Shown: positions 43,892 through 52,490 of the stretch, one piece after another | Layout: every line of letters starts with the position of its first letter | Numbering within the stretch: the first letter of the stretch is position 1 | Position numbers and translations under genes: made by a program | Source of the DNA: Streptomyces sp. NRRL S-340 | Lineage (GTDB): Bacteria > Actinomycetota > Actinomycetes > Streptomycetales > Streptomycetaceae | Length of the DNA stretch: 64,000 nucleotides | Reading direction: 5' to 3' | Assembly: GCF_000720185.1 (NCBI RefSeq) | Contig: NZ_JOIY01000008.1 | Coordinates: 124,001 to 188,000 of the forward strand | Notes under the pieces: model-generated | The model's input: the letters and a program-made list of their open reading frames with translations, nothing else | Told to the model about the DNA's origin: nothing | The model's database searches: none

Positions 43892-45188
43892 CGGCCGCGC
43901 CGAACGCGGGACCCGCCATGCCCGCGGCGAGCGTGGTCCCGTCGGCCGGGTCGATCAGCAGGAAGGAACCGGTGCGCCGCGAGTCGGCGTAGGCGTCCAC
44001 GGCGAGCGGCTCCGCGGTACGGATCCGGACCCGGCCGATGTCATTGGCGACCAGCTGCCCGGGCTCCGGGTGCGCGACGATCCCGTCCAGGACGAGCCGG
44101 GACCGGATCTCCGCGACGACGGCCCTGACGGTACGGGTGGTGTGTTTGAGCAGCACCCGTTGTCCGACCGCGAGCGGCGCGTCCGCGACGTGGCAGATCG
44201 TCGCCTCGACGTCCCGGCGGGCGACCGGGCCGTTCCCCGACGGCACCAGGAGGTCACCGCGCGCGACGTCGATGTCGTCCTCCAGCAGGAGCGTCACCGA
44301 CTGCGGCGCCCGCGCCTGGCCGACCGGTTCGCCCAGCACGTCGATACCGCTGATCCGCGAGGTGGCGCCGGACGGCAGGACCGTGACCTCCTCGCCCACG
44401 CGGAAGGTACCGGCGGCGATCTGGCCCGCGTAGCCGCGGTAGTCCGGGTGCTCGGCGGTCTGCGGCCTGATCACGTACTGGACGGGGAGGCGGCCGTGGC
44501 AGCCGGTGAGGTCGTGGCCGACCGGGACCGTCTCCAGGTGCTCCAGGACGGTGGGACCGCTGTACCAGTCCATGTTCGCCGACGGCTGCACGACGTTGTC
44601 GCCGACGAGCGCGGAGACCGGGATCGCGGTGACCTCCGGGACGCCCAGCTCCGCCGCGTACGCGGTGAACTCCTCGGCGATCCGGTCGAACACCCGAGCC
44701 TCGTAGCCCGCCAGGTCCATCTTGTTGACGGCGAGGACGACGTGCGGGACGCGCAGCAGGGCGGCGACGGCGGCGTGCCGGCGGGTCTGCTCGACGACGC
44801 CGTTGCGGGCGTCGACGAGGACCACGGCCAGCTCGGCCGTGGACGCGCCCGTCACCATGTTCCGCGTGTACTGCACATGCCCGGGGGTGTCCGCCAGGAT
44901 GAACCGGCGCCGGGCGGTGGCGAAGTAGCGGTAGGCGACGTCGATGGTGATGCCCTGCTCGCGCTCGGCGCGCAGGCCGTCGGTGAGCAGCGCGAGGTCG
45001 GGGGCGTCCTGGCCGCGGTGGTGGGAGGCGCGCTCGATGGCCTCCAGCTGGTCGGCGAGGACCGACTTGGAGTCGTACAGAAGGCGGCCGACGAGGGTGG
45101 ACTTGCCGTCGTCGACCGACCCGGCCGTCGCGAAACGCAGCAGTGCGGTGGCCGACGGATCGCCCCACCGCCCGGTGGATCCCGTCAT
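43881..45188 (-). CDS. cysN: Sulfate adenylyltransferase, large (GTPase) subunit
   Basis: A 435-residue GTPase subunit of ATP sulfurylase, which with CysD makes APS from sulfate and ATP. GTPase motifs: GSVDDGKSTLVGRLLYDSK (G1), DTPGHVQY (G3), NKMD (G4). The C-terminal two beta-barrels are EF-Tu-like. The CysC fusion found in some bacteria is absent; cysC is separate. The ATG overlaps the cysD stop (TGATG). Placement between NRPS genes, away from assimilatory genes such as cysH, suggests dedicated PAPS supply for the cluster. Confidence 0.95.
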   Translation of the reverse strand: MTGSTGRWGDPSATALLRFATAGSVDDGKSTLVGRLLYDSKSVLADQLEAIERASHHRGQDAPDLALLTDGLRAEREQGITIDVAYRYFATARRRFILADTPGHVQYTRNMVTGASTAELAVVLVDARNGVVEQTRRHAAVAALLRVPHVVLAVNKMDLAGYEARVFDRIAEEFTAYAAELGVPEVTAIPVSALVGDNVVQPSANMDWYSGPTVLEHLETVPVGHDLTGCHGRLPVQYVIRPQTAEHPDYRGYAGQIAAGTFRVGEEVTVLPSGATSRISGIDVLGEPVGQARAPQSVTLLLEDDIDVARGDLLVPSGNGPVARRDVEATICHVADAPLAVGQRVLLKHTTRTVRAVVAEIRSRLVLDGIVAHPEPGQLVANDIGRVRIRTAEPLAVDAYADSRRTGSFLLIDPADGTTLAAGMAGPAFGAAVTA

Positions 45189-46108
45189 CAGAAGTACCCC
45201 TCGCGCTTGCGGTCCTCCATCGCGGCCTCGGACAGCCGGTCGTCGGCCCGGGTGGCGCCCCGCTCGGTGAGCCGGGACGTGGCGATCTCGGCGACGACCT
45301 GGTCCAGCGTCACCGCGTCGGAGTCGACGGCGCCGGTGCAGGACATGTCGCCGACCGTGCGGTAGCGGATCAGCCGGGTCTCGACGTGTTCGCCGTCCCT
45401 GGGGCCGCCCCACTCGCCGGCGGTCAGCCACATGCCGTTGCGGCGGAACACCGGGCGTTCGTGGGCGTAGTAGATCTCGGGGAGTTCGATGCCCTCGCGG
45501 GCGATGTACTGCCACACGTCCAGCTCGGTCCAGTTGGACAGCGGGAAGACGCGGACGTGCTCGCCGGGCGCGTGCCGCCCGTTGTACAGCTGCCACAGCT
45601 CCGGGCGCTGGCGGCGCGGGTCCCACTGCGAGAACTCGTCGCGGAGGCTGAACACGCGCTCCTTGGCGCGGGCCTTCTCCTCGTCGCGGCGCCCGCCGCC
45701 GAGAACCGCGTCGAACCCCTCGCTCTGGATCTTCTCCGTGAGCGGCACGGTCTGCAGCGGGTTGCGGGTGCCGTCCGGGCGCTCCCTGAGCACCCCGCGG
45801 TCGATGTAGTCCTGTACGGACGCGACGTGCAGCCGCAGCCCGTGGCGGGCCACCGCGCGATCACGGTAGGCGAGGACCTCGGGGAAGTTGTGCCCGGTGT
45901 CGACGTGCAGCAGCGAGAAGGGGGCCGGCGCGGGCGCGAACGCCTTGAGCGCCAGGTGCAGCATGACGATCGAGTCCTTGCCCCCGGAGAACAGGATCAC
46001 CGGCTTCTCGAACTCGCCCGCCACCTCCCGGAAGATGTGCACGGCCTCGGACTCCAGCGCGTCCAGATGGCTGATCCCGTGGCGCGGGAGCGGTGTCGTC
46101 GCCGTCAT
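45188..46108 (-). CDS. cysD: Sulfate adenylyltransferase, small subunit
   Basis: A 306-residue PAPS-reductase-like adenylyltransferase. It contains LFSGGKDSIVMLHLA (PP-loop SGGKDS), LLHVDTGHNFPEVLAYRD, GGRRDEEKARAKERVFSLRD and FPLSNWTELDVWQYI, and ends EAAMEDRKREGYF, as CysD usually does. It acts with CysN. The ATG overlaps cysC by four bases (ATGA at 46105-46108). Confidence 0.96.
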   Translation of the reverse strand: MTATTPLPRHGISHLDALESEAVHIFREVAGEFEKPVILFSGGKDSIVMLHLALKAFAPAPAPFSLLHVDTGHNFPEVLAYRDRAVARHGLRLHVASVQDYIDRGVLRERPDGTRNPLQTVPLTEKIQSEGFDAVLGGGRRDEEKARAKERVFSLRDEFSQWDPRRQRPELWQLYNGRHAPGEHVRVFPLSNWTELDVWQYIAREGIELPEIYYAHERPVFRRNGMWLTAGEWGGPRDGEHVETRLIRYRTVGDMSCTGAVDSDAVTLDQVVAEIATSRLTERGATRADDRLSEAAMEDRKREGYF

Positions 46109-46665
46109 GCCACGAACCGCCTGCGCACGAGCAGATCCATGAGCAGGGAGGCCGACGCGTCGGCCGACTGCCGGACCGTCGGGATGACGAGATCGGGCTT
46201 CTCGGGCGCCTGGTAGGGGTCGTCGACCCCGGTGAGGCCGGTGAGTTCGCCGGCCCGCTGCCGGGCGTACAGGCCCTTGACGTCCCGTTGCGCGCAGACC
46301 TCCACGGGCGTGGCCACATGGACTTCGAGGAAGGCGGTTCCGCTCGCGGTGTGCCGCTGCCGGACGGCGTCGCGGCTGTCGGCGTACGGCGCGACCACCG
46401 GCACGAGGACGATCACGCCGTTGCGGGCGAGGACCTCGGCCATCAGACCGATGCGCTGCAGATTCTCGTGCCGGTCCGCCCGGCCGAATCCGAGCCCTGC
46501 CGACAGGGTCTTCCGCATGACGTCACCGTCCAGGACCTCCACGCGGTGTCCCGCGTCGCGCAGTCGCCCGGCGAGCAGGGACGCGACCGTCGTCTTGCCC
46601 GCACTGGGCAGACCCGTCAGCAGGACGGTCACGCCGCAGTCACATGATTCAGGCCCGATCACCAT
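46105..46665 (-). CDS. cysC: Adenylylsulfate kinase
   Basis: A 186-residue APS kinase converting APS to PAPS. It has the P-loop LLTGLPSAGKTTVASLLAGRL, VLDGDVMRKTLSAGLGF, NLQRIGLMAEVLARNGVIVL, and KGLYARQRAGELTGLTGVDD PYQAPEKPD. It is the first gene of the cysC-cysD-cysN operon. PAPS is the sulfate donor in the sulfation-elimination route to the aziridine of azabicyclohexane antibiotics, which gives this operon a clear job in the cluster, although no sulfotransferase gene is in the window. Confidence 0.95.
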   Translation of the reverse strand: MVIGPESCDCGVTVLLTGLPSAGKTTVASLLAGRLRDAGHRVEVLDGDVMRKTLSAGLGFGRADRHENLQRIGLMAEVLARNGVIVLVPVVAPYADSRDAVRQRHTASGTAFLEVHVATPVEVCAQRDVKGLYARQRAGELTGLTGVDDPYQAPEKPDLVIPTVRQSADASASLLMDLLVRRRFVA

Positions 46666-46729
46666 GGTCGATCCGAACCGCCTTCCAGATGCAGTGGGAA
46701 CTTACGACAAAAGCTGAAATACTCGATAC

Positions 46730-47131
46730 ATGATGACAACTGACAAGCTGCACAGCAGCCTTGGACCCTACGTCGAGCACCTGGGCCTGCGGTTCGAGCG
46801 GATCGGCCCGGACCAGGCGGTGGCGTACTGGTCGGTGCGCGCCGACCTGCTGCAGCCTCACGGGATACTGCACGGCGGGGTGCACTGCGCCGTGGTCGAG
46901 TCCGTGGCCAGCGCGGCGGCGGACCGCTGGCTGGGCGACCGGGGGACCGTGGTCGGGGTCAGCAACAGCACGGACTTCTTCGCTCCCGCGACCGTGGCCG
47001 ACGGCCGCCTCACGTCGACGGCCCTGCCGGTCCACCGCGGCGCCACCCAACAGGTCTGGTCGGTGGAGACGGTGGACGCGGCGGGCCGGCTCCTCGCCCG
47101 TGGACAGGTCCGGCTGCAGAACCTGCGCTGA
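46730..47131 (+). CDS. PaaI-type hotdog thioesterase
   Basis: A 133-residue single-domain hotdog-fold thioesterase with the PaaI signature QPHGILHGGVHCAVVESVAS and a closing VSNSTDFFAPATV...LARGQVRL pattern. Relatives hydrolyse aryl- or acyl-CoA and related thioesters. In this cluster it might release or proofread the naphthoyl or another acyl group (inference). It is divergent from cysC, with a 64-base gap and no clear Shine-Dalgarno, so a leaderless start is possible. Confidence 0.88.
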   Translation: MMTTDKLHSSLGPYVEHLGLRFERIGPDQAVAYWSVRADLLQPHGILHGGVHCAVVESVASAAADRWLGDRGTVVGVSNSTDFFAPATVADGRLTSTALPVHRGATQQVWSVETVDAAGRLLARGQVRLQNLR

Positions 47132-47544
47132 CCGCGGCCCCGTACGGACAGGAAGGGAGAGGGCCTGAGAGCTGCGGACAGAAGCGGGCCCCGGCGGGCG
47201 GCGCCCGGCACGCGCCCCCGCCGCGCCGCCGGAAGGCCCTGGCAGCTCCACCACGAGGACCTTCTGGCGTCTTGCGGCCGCACGCACCGGACACCGCCCG
47301 CTGAGGAAACCACTTCTGTTCGCAGCTCTCAGTCCTGCCAGCTGTGCGGTGCCCGGAATCGCGGAATGCGCAGCGGGCGCCGCCGGCCGGCGGGGGAGTC
47401 GTCTCGGGAGGGGACACCCCCGGCCCGCCGCCGGGCCGCGGCGCAGACCAGCAACAAGGCGGCGAGAGCGGCGAGTTCCTCGGGCTCCGCGTGTCCCCTC
47501 TCGACCCGGAGCAACCAGGCGGGACCGGTCTGCCGGGACAGGGC
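47132..47544. other. Gene-free stretch between convergent genes
   Basis: 413 bases between the 3' ends of two convergent genes. Apart from the inverted repeat at 47165-47332 no feature or coding frame was recognised. Confidence 0.5.
47165..47332. repeat. 23-bp imperfect terminal-type inverted repeats (MITE-like)
   Basis: Arms 47165-47187 and 47310-47332 match as inverted repeats at 21 of 23 positions and enclose 122 bases. The arms begin CTGAGAGCTGCG. No flanking target duplication was seen. It lies in the gene-free stretch between the hotdog gene and the acyltransferase gene. Confidence 0.5.
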
Positions 47545-48756
47545 TCAGCCCCGTTCCGGGGCGGCTGTGAGCACACTCTCGGCCCGGGCTGCGCGGGGAC
47601 GGCTCCACCGCTTCATGACGGGCCGCTCCACCAGCGTGTACAGCAGCCACGCCAGCACCAGGCTGGTTGCGATGGTCAGGCCTGCCAGACCGAGGATCTC
47701 CGGCCATGACGAGGGGGCAGGCCGCGCGCCCCAGGCGGGGGAGCTGCGGCCGATCCAGCCGTAGGCCACCACCAGCCAGTGCACCAGGTACAGGGCGAAG
47801 GAGATCTCGCCCAGGAACACCAGGGGCCTGCTGCCGAGCCAGGTCCGGCCGCTGCGGGCGTCGATGTCGGCGCTGGCGACGGCCGCGACCAGGAAGGCGA
47901 GCGGTAGCGACGTGAGCGCCACGAACCCGAGCTCGTCGGGCATGCCGCCCTCGGCGACGAGCGGAATCAGCGGGAACACGAGCGCCACGACGAACGGCAG
48001 CCGGATCCACCGCCGGTTGACGACGATCAGCGCCGTCACGATGCCCAGCACGAACTCCAGCATCCGCACCGGCGGGAAGAACGTCATGAACCACATGGAG
48101 AGCCAGTTCTGGCCGGTGCCCGGGTGGACGCCCCCGGACGTCGGCATCCAGGAAGCCACCAGCGGCACCGCCCAGATCGCGGCGTAGACCACTGCGAACG
48201 TCACCCACAGGCGGGCGGGCGGAATCTTCCGCAGCAGCTTCAGGAGCCAGGGGAACGCGAGGTAGAAGAGCACCTCGCAGGCGAGCGACCAGGTCGGGGT
48301 GTTCGACCACAGGTTGTACTGGAGCTTCATGTCCGGGATCCAGGACTGCACCAGGAGCAGCGTCGTGCTCGCGTCCCGTCCCGACAGGGCATGTCCCGCG
48401 CCCGCCGCGAGCAGAAGGGCGGCGAGCATCGTGACCAGATGGTTCGGATAGATCTTGAAGAAGCGGCGCCGCCAGAACCGCCCCACGGAGTCTCCGTCCC
48501 GGGCGACCCAGGTCAGCACGAACCCGCTCAGGATGAAGAAGAACGACACCCCGAAGGCACCGCACTCGTACAGGACCCTGATCGCGAACGTCTGGTCCGG
48601 AGCCACCCGCGGCAGCAGGTTGGTCCCGACGTGCGAGATCACCACCAGGAACGCGGCGAAGAACCGCAGCCCGGTCAGGGACGGAAGCCGGTGGACCCGG
48701 TGTCCGGCCGTGGCGGCGGGCACCTCCGGTACCGGCACCGGTCTCTGGATGGTCAT
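47545..48756 (-). CDS. Integral membrane acyltransferase (acyltransferase 3 family)
   Basis: A 403-residue protein of about ten membrane segments. It has the family's RLPSLTGLRFFAAFLVVISHVG (catalytic-type His in the first span), FGVSFFFILSGFVLTW, RRRFFKIYPNHLV and TPTWSLACEVLFYLAFP. Relatives O- or N-acylate sugars, peptidoglycan or natural products at the membrane. It is the last gene of the aminotransferase-transketolase-carrier operon, overlapping the carrier gene by four bases (ATGA). Its substrate is unknown; product or intermediate acylation is an inference. Confidence 0.88.
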   Translation of the reverse strand: MTIQRPVPVPEVPAATAGHRVHRLPSLTGLRFFAAFLVVISHVGTNLLPRVAPDQTFAIRVLYECGAFGVSFFFILSGFVLTWVARDGDSVGRFWRRRFFKIYPNHLVTMLAALLLAAGAGHALSGRDASTTLLLVQSWIPDMKLQYNLWSNTPTWSLACEVLFYLAFPWLLKLLRKIPPARLWVTFAVVYAAIWAVPLVASWMPTSGGVHPGTGQNWLSMWFMTFFPPVRMLEFVLGIVTALIVVNRRWIRLPFVVALVFPLIPLVAEGGMPDELGFVALTSLPLAFLVAAVASADIDARSGRTWLGSRPLVFLGEISFALYLVHWLVVAYGWIGRSSPAWGARPAPSSWPEILGLAGLTIATSLVLAWLLYTLVERPVMKRWSRPRAARAESVLTAAPERG

Positions 48757-49022
48757 GGGGCCTCCCTGCGGGACGGGTCGAGCTCGAGGGCCAGCGCGCG
48801 CACCACGGTGGAGCGGTAGAAGTTCCGTACGGGGATGCGCAGCCCGCGTTCCCGCTCGATCAGGTCGATCACTTCCATGGCGGCCAGCGAGGTTCCGCCG
48901 AGCACGAAGAAGTCGTCGTCGGGGGCCGCGTCCTGTTCCAGACGGAGTACGCGTCGGAACACGCTCTGCACGTAACGGATGCGGTCCTCGTCGTGGACCA
49001 GCCCTGGGCTCGCCATCGTCAT
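48753..49022 (-). CDS. Stand-alone carrier protein (PCP/ACP)
   Basis: An 89-residue phosphopantetheine carrier with DDDFFVLGGTSLAAMEVIDL, the serine of GGTSL being the attachment site, preceded by a VQSVFRRVLRLEQ helix. It overlaps the transketolase gene (ATGA) and the acyltransferase gene (ATGA), so expression is coupled. Being separate from any A domain it must be loaded in trans. It could tether the amino acid made by the neighbouring transketolase/aminotransferase pathway or supply an acyl group to the membrane acyltransferase. Confidence 0.92.
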   Translation of the reverse strand: MTMASPGLVHDEDRIRYVQSVFRRVLRLEQDAAPDDDFFVLGGTSLAAMEVIDLIERERGLRIPVRNFYRSTVVRALALELDPSRREAP

Positions 49023-50041
49023 CCCCTCATGGTTGGGCCGGCGGCAGTGTGCTGCGCCGGTGATTCGGCTCGTGCTGCGTGCAGGTGCCGGGCCGCCTCC
49101 GCCACCGCGCCGGTGCTCACGCCGAGCTGCTCCAGCGCGGCGCGCTGGCCGGCGACGCGCACGCCCGGGCGGCCTCGTACGGCCACGCGGCGTACCGGGA
49201 GGGCCAGTTCGGCGGCGACCACCTCGGTGACCGCGTCGCCCAGCCCGCCCTGGGGCCGGTGCTCCTCCACCGTCACCACTCCGGCACGGCCCCGGCATGC
49301 GGCCAGCAGGCCCTCGTGGTCCAACGGGTGCAGGGTGTGCAGGTCCAGGACCTGCGCCTCGGTGCCGCCGGCCGCCAGTTCCGCCGCGGCCTCCAGCGCG
49401 AGGAGCAGGGGCAGCGGCCCCGCCGCCACCAGCGTGACGTCGGCGCCCTCGCGCAGGACCCGGGCGCGGCCCAGCCGGAAGGCGGGGGCGGGTCCCGGCG
49501 GCACGGGGGTGGCCGAGCGGCCCAGCCGCAGGTACCCGGGTCCGGGCACCTCGTGCAACTGGCGGGTGGCAGCGCCGATCTGACGCGCGTCACCAGGTAC
49601 GACGACGGTCAGGTCGGACAGGGCGCGGGTCACCGCGAGGTCCTCCAGCGCGAAGTGGCTGGTGCCGAAGTGGGCGGCGGAGAGACCGCCGTGGGTGGCC
49701 ACCACCCGCACGGGCAGCCGGTTCCCCACGACGTCCAGCTTGAGGAACTCGCCCGCGCGCATCGTGGCGAAGGTGGCCATCGTGTGCACGTAGGGAAGGA
49801 ATCCGCGGCGGGCCAGTCCGGCGGCCACCGTCATCAGGTTCGCCTCCGCGATCCCCACATTGACGTACCGGTCCGGGAAGCGCTCGCCGAAGGTGTTCTC
49901 CAGGCCGCCGGTGTCGGAGTCGAGGCAGACCACGCGGCTGTCCGCAGCGGCCAGTTCCAGCAACGCCTCGCGGTACGCGGCCCGGGGATCCGGGCCGGGG
50001 ACCGACTGCGGGGCCTGCCCGGCGGGGTGCGCTGTCGTCAC
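49019..50041 (-). CDS. Transketolase, C-terminal subunit
   Basis: A 340-residue subunit with the pyrimidine-binding and C-terminal domains of a split transketolase: CLDSDTGG, VGIAEANLMTVAAGLARRGF, FATMRAGEFLKLD, HGGLSAAHFGTSHFALEDLA and VVTVEEHRPQGGLGDAVTEV. With its partner it transfers a two-carbon ketol unit. In the vazabitide/ficellomycin-type pathway a split transketolase extends the carrier-bound glutamate semialdehyde to a seven-carbon chain. The LysW/LysY/LysZ genes next door support the same reaction here. The start overlaps the N-subunit stop (50038-50041). Confidence 0.93.
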   Translation of the reverse strand: MTTAHPAGQAPQSVPGPDPRAAYREALLELAAADSRVVCLDSDTGGLENTFGERFPDRYVNVGIAEANLMTVAAGLARRGFLPYVHTMATFATMRAGEFLKLDVVGNRLPVRVVATHGGLSAAHFGTSHFALEDLAVTRALSDLTVVVPGDARQIGAATRQLHEVPGPGYLRLGRSATPVPPGPAPAFRLGRARVLREGADVTLVAAGPLPLLLALEAAAELAAGGTEAQVLDLHTLHPLDHEGLLAACRGRAGVVTVEEHRPQGGLGDAVTEVVAAELALPVRRVAVRGRPGVRVAGQRAALEQLGVSTGAVAEAARHLHAARAESPAQHTAAGPTMRG

Positions 50042-50883
50042 GCCGTACCTCCCTGCGCGGGGTGGCCGAGCGCGGCCAGCGCCCTGCGGACCAGGGCCGG
50101 TTTGAGCTTGGCGTAGTGACCGGCAACGCGGGCCTCCAGGAACGGCACCCCGCGGCCCTTCACGGTGCGCGCGAGCACCGCGACCGGACCGCCCGGGGAC
50201 GGCTGCAGGGCCTCGTACAGCGCGGGCAGGTCGTGTCCGTCGACGGCGCGTGTCTCCCAGCCGAAGGCCGCGAACTTGGCGTCCAGCGGTTCGAGCCCGA
50301 CGCAGCCCTCCGTACCGCCCGTGATCTGCAGCCCGTTGCGGTCCACCACCGCGACCAGCCCGGGCGGCCTGCGGTGGCCGGCGAGCAGGGCGGCCTCCCA
50401 GACGCTGCCCTCCTGCAGTTCACCGTCTCCGAGCAGGGTGTACACGCGTCCGTCGCCGCCGCGCAGCTGCTCGGCGATGGCCAGCCCCACCGACAGGCCG
50501 AGTCCGTGGCCCAGGGAACCGGTGGCGAACTCGACCCCCGGCAGGTCGTGCGAGGGATGACCGAACAGCCGGCTGCCCGGCGCGGTGTAGCTGTCGAGTT
50601 CGTCCGCCGGGAGCCTGCCGAGCTGGACCAGCGTGCTGTACAGCGCGGGTGCGGCGTGGCCCTTGCTGAGCACGAACGAGTCGCCCGGGCGCAGGAGCCG
50701 AGCGTGCAGGACGGCCAGGACGTCCGCGCACGACAGACTGCCGCCGACGTGCGCGCCCTCGGGCCCGCCCGCCATGCGGATCACGTCCTGGCGGATCCGC
50801 CGGGCCATGTCCGCCGGGTCGAGCGGCTCCGGAGGCGGCGCGGGGGCGGGTGGGCGCGGTGGGCCGGTGAGGGGTACGGCCAT
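50038..50883 (-). CDS. Transketolase, N-terminal subunit
   Basis: A 281-residue subunit carrying the thiamine diphosphate-binding domain: GGSLSCADVLAVLHARLLRP, SKGHAAPALYSTL, ATGSLGHGLGLSVGLA, and the ThDP motif GDGELQEGSVWEAALLAGHR to VVDRNGLQ. The N-terminal ~25 residues are Pro-rich. It forms a complex with the C-terminal subunit encoded downstream with overlap. ATG 50883 follows GGAATCCGC-like sequence, a weak ribosome site; 86 bases separate it from the aminotransferase gene. Confidence 0.93.
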   Translation of the reverse strand: MAVPLTGPPRPPAPAPPPEPLDPADMARRIRQDVIRMAGGPEGAHVGGSLSCADVLAVLHARLLRPGDSFVLSKGHAAPALYSTLVQLGRLPADELDSYTAPGSRLFGHPSHDLPGVEFATGSLGHGLGLSVGLAIAEQLRGGDGRVYTLLGDGELQEGSVWEAALLAGHRRPPGLVAVVDRNGLQITGGTEGCVGLEPLDAKFAAFGWETRAVDGHDLPALYEALQPSPGGPVAVLARTVKGRGVPFLEARVAGHYAKLKPALVRRALAALGHPAQGGTA

Positions 50884-50969
50884 CGTGCGGATTCCCTTCG
50901 GACGGGCGTCGGTCCGGGGCGTGGACCAGGACGTGGAGTGGAGGAACCGGCGGGGGAGCGGCGGGTGGC

Positions 50970-52292
50970 TCACCCCTGGCGCAGCGCCTCCCGCCAGCCG
51001 GGAGCGGGGCGGGAGGCGGCCATCCGGCGGACGAGGTCGAGGTGCTGCCAGACCTTCTCGAACGCGTCGGCGTACGACTGCAGCAGGGGCCCGGCGGCCG
51101 GATCGAGGTGCCGGCGCTGCAGGCACAGCGATCCGTCGACGACGGCGACGGTCACCGGGAGGAGGGCGTCCACCTGGTCCGCGGCGTCCGTCAGGGACGT
51201 CCCGGGGGGACGGAACGCGGGCTGCGCCGCGAGCGGAGCGACCTGGTACCGGGACACGGGCACACCCTCGGCCCGCAGGATCCGGTGCAGGGCGGCGCGC
51301 AGGGCGCAGCGGTGCTCGGGCCCGAGGCCGAACGCCTCCGGCTCCGGCATCAGCCGCAGGATGTGCCAGGCGTGGGTGCGTCCGGCCGGGACCTGTGGCA
51401 CCCGCAGTCCGGGCAGCTGAGCCAGCCGGTTCAGGAATCGGCGGATCCCCGGCTCGCGGCGGCGGGCGTAGTCGTCGAAGCGGGCCAGCTGGGAGCGGGT
51501 GAAGGCGGCCGCCATCGGTGTGATCCGGGCGTTGAGCGCGGCCCGGTGGGCGATGTAGCTGCGGGCCCCGGTGGGTTCCAGTTCGCCGAAGTTGCGCAGC
51601 CGTACCAGCTGTTCGTGCAGGCTGTCGTCGTCAGTGGTGATCAGGCCGCCCTCACCGCAGCTCGGTAGGTTCTTGTGGGGATGCAGGCTGAAGCAGCCCG
51701 CCTTGCCGAGGGCGCCGACCCGGCGCCCGTCGACCTGTGCGCCGTGTGCCTGGGCCGCGTCCTCCACGACGGGGATGCCCCGTCGGCCGGCCAGTTCGTC
51801 CAGCGCCCGCATGTCGGCGGGCAGTCCGTGCAGGTGTACCGGCAGGAGCGCGGCGGTTCGCGGTCCGCAGACGGCTGAGGCGGACCTCGGGTCGAGTGTG
51901 TAGGTGTCGGGTTCCACGTCGGCGAACACGGGGGTGGCGCCCGCCGCGCACACTGCGTGGGCGGTGGCGTTCATGGTCAGTGCCGGGACGATCACCTCGT
52001 CGCCCGGACCGATCCCGCAGCCGCGCAGGGCCAGATGCAGGGCGGCGGTGCCGGAGGCGACAGCGACACAGTGCCGGGTCCCGGTGGCCTGCGCCCAGGT
52101 CCGTTCCAGGCCGCCGACCTCGGGTTCTCCGGGGGAGGCGGCGTTCAGGGGGCCCTCGCGCAACACCCGCAGCACGGCCCGTTCGTCGGCGGGGGTGACG
52201 AGCGGCCAGGTGCCGCCCGGGCTGTCCCTCGGTACGGCCCGGTCTCCGCCGAGCAGTGCCAGGCGGGTCGTGGCGTGGGCGAGCTCGGGCAT
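50970..52292 (-). CDS. DegT/DnrJ/EryC1-type PLP aminotransferase
   Basis: A 440-residue sugar-aminotransferase-like PLP enzyme. It has SGTAALHLALRGCGIGPGDE, TMNATAHAVCAAGATPVFAD, EDAAQAHGA, and the PLP lysine K207 in FSLHPHKNLPSCGEGG, a His-containing variant of the usual SFHPSKN. It is the first gene of the minus-strand operon and divergent from the LysW gene. In the amino-group-carrier route an aminotransferase converts the 6-keto group formed by transketolase into the 6-amino group. Start ATG 52292. Confidence 0.92.
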   Translation of the reverse strand: MPELAHATTRLALLGGDRAVPRDSPGGTWPLVTPADERAVLRVLREGPLNAASPGEPEVGGLERTWAQATGTRHCVAVASGTAALHLALRGCGIGPGDEVIVPALTMNATAHAVCAAGATPVFADVEPDTYTLDPRSASAVCGPRTAALLPVHLHGLPADMRALDELAGRRGIPVVEDAAQAHGAQVDGRRVGALGKAGCFSLHPHKNLPSCGEGGLITTDDDSLHEQLVRLRNFGELEPTGARSYIAHRAALNARITPMAAAFTRSQLARFDDYARRREPGIRRFLNRLAQLPGLRVPQVPAGRTHAWHILRLMPEPEAFGLGPEHRCALRAALHRILRAEGVPVSRYQVAPLAAQPAFRPPGTSLTDAADQVDALLPVTVAVVDGSLCLQRRHLDPAAGPLLQSYADAFEKVWQHLDLVRRMAASRPAPGWREALRQG

Positions 52293-52379
52293 GGACGGGC
52301 ACCTCCGGTCGTACGGCTGCGAGTTCCCCACTGTGCAGATTCCGCGTACTCGGCGCCCCATTGTTGCCGCATCCTGGAG

Positions 52380-52395
52380 AGACTGTCGACAGTCT
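52380..52395. promoter_or_regulatory. Perfect 16-bp palindrome in the divergent promoter region
   Basis: AGACTGTCGACAGTCT lies between the aminotransferase and LysW genes. The half-element AGAGACTGT occurs at 52378-52386 and again at 52428-52436. It is a likely binding site for a regulator of both operons. Confidence 0.55.
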
Positions 52396-52490
52396 GAATC
52401 AACTGATCTTTGGGGGTGTGCCCTTGTAGAGACTGTGTTAGCTTCTGCAGTGTCCTTGGAGCTAATCACACAATCTACAGGAGGCAACAC

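Noticed and set aside
47165..47332. Inverted repeat considered as a terminator
   Set aside because: The 122-base separation between the arms is far too long for an intrinsic terminator; a mobile-element origin is more likely.
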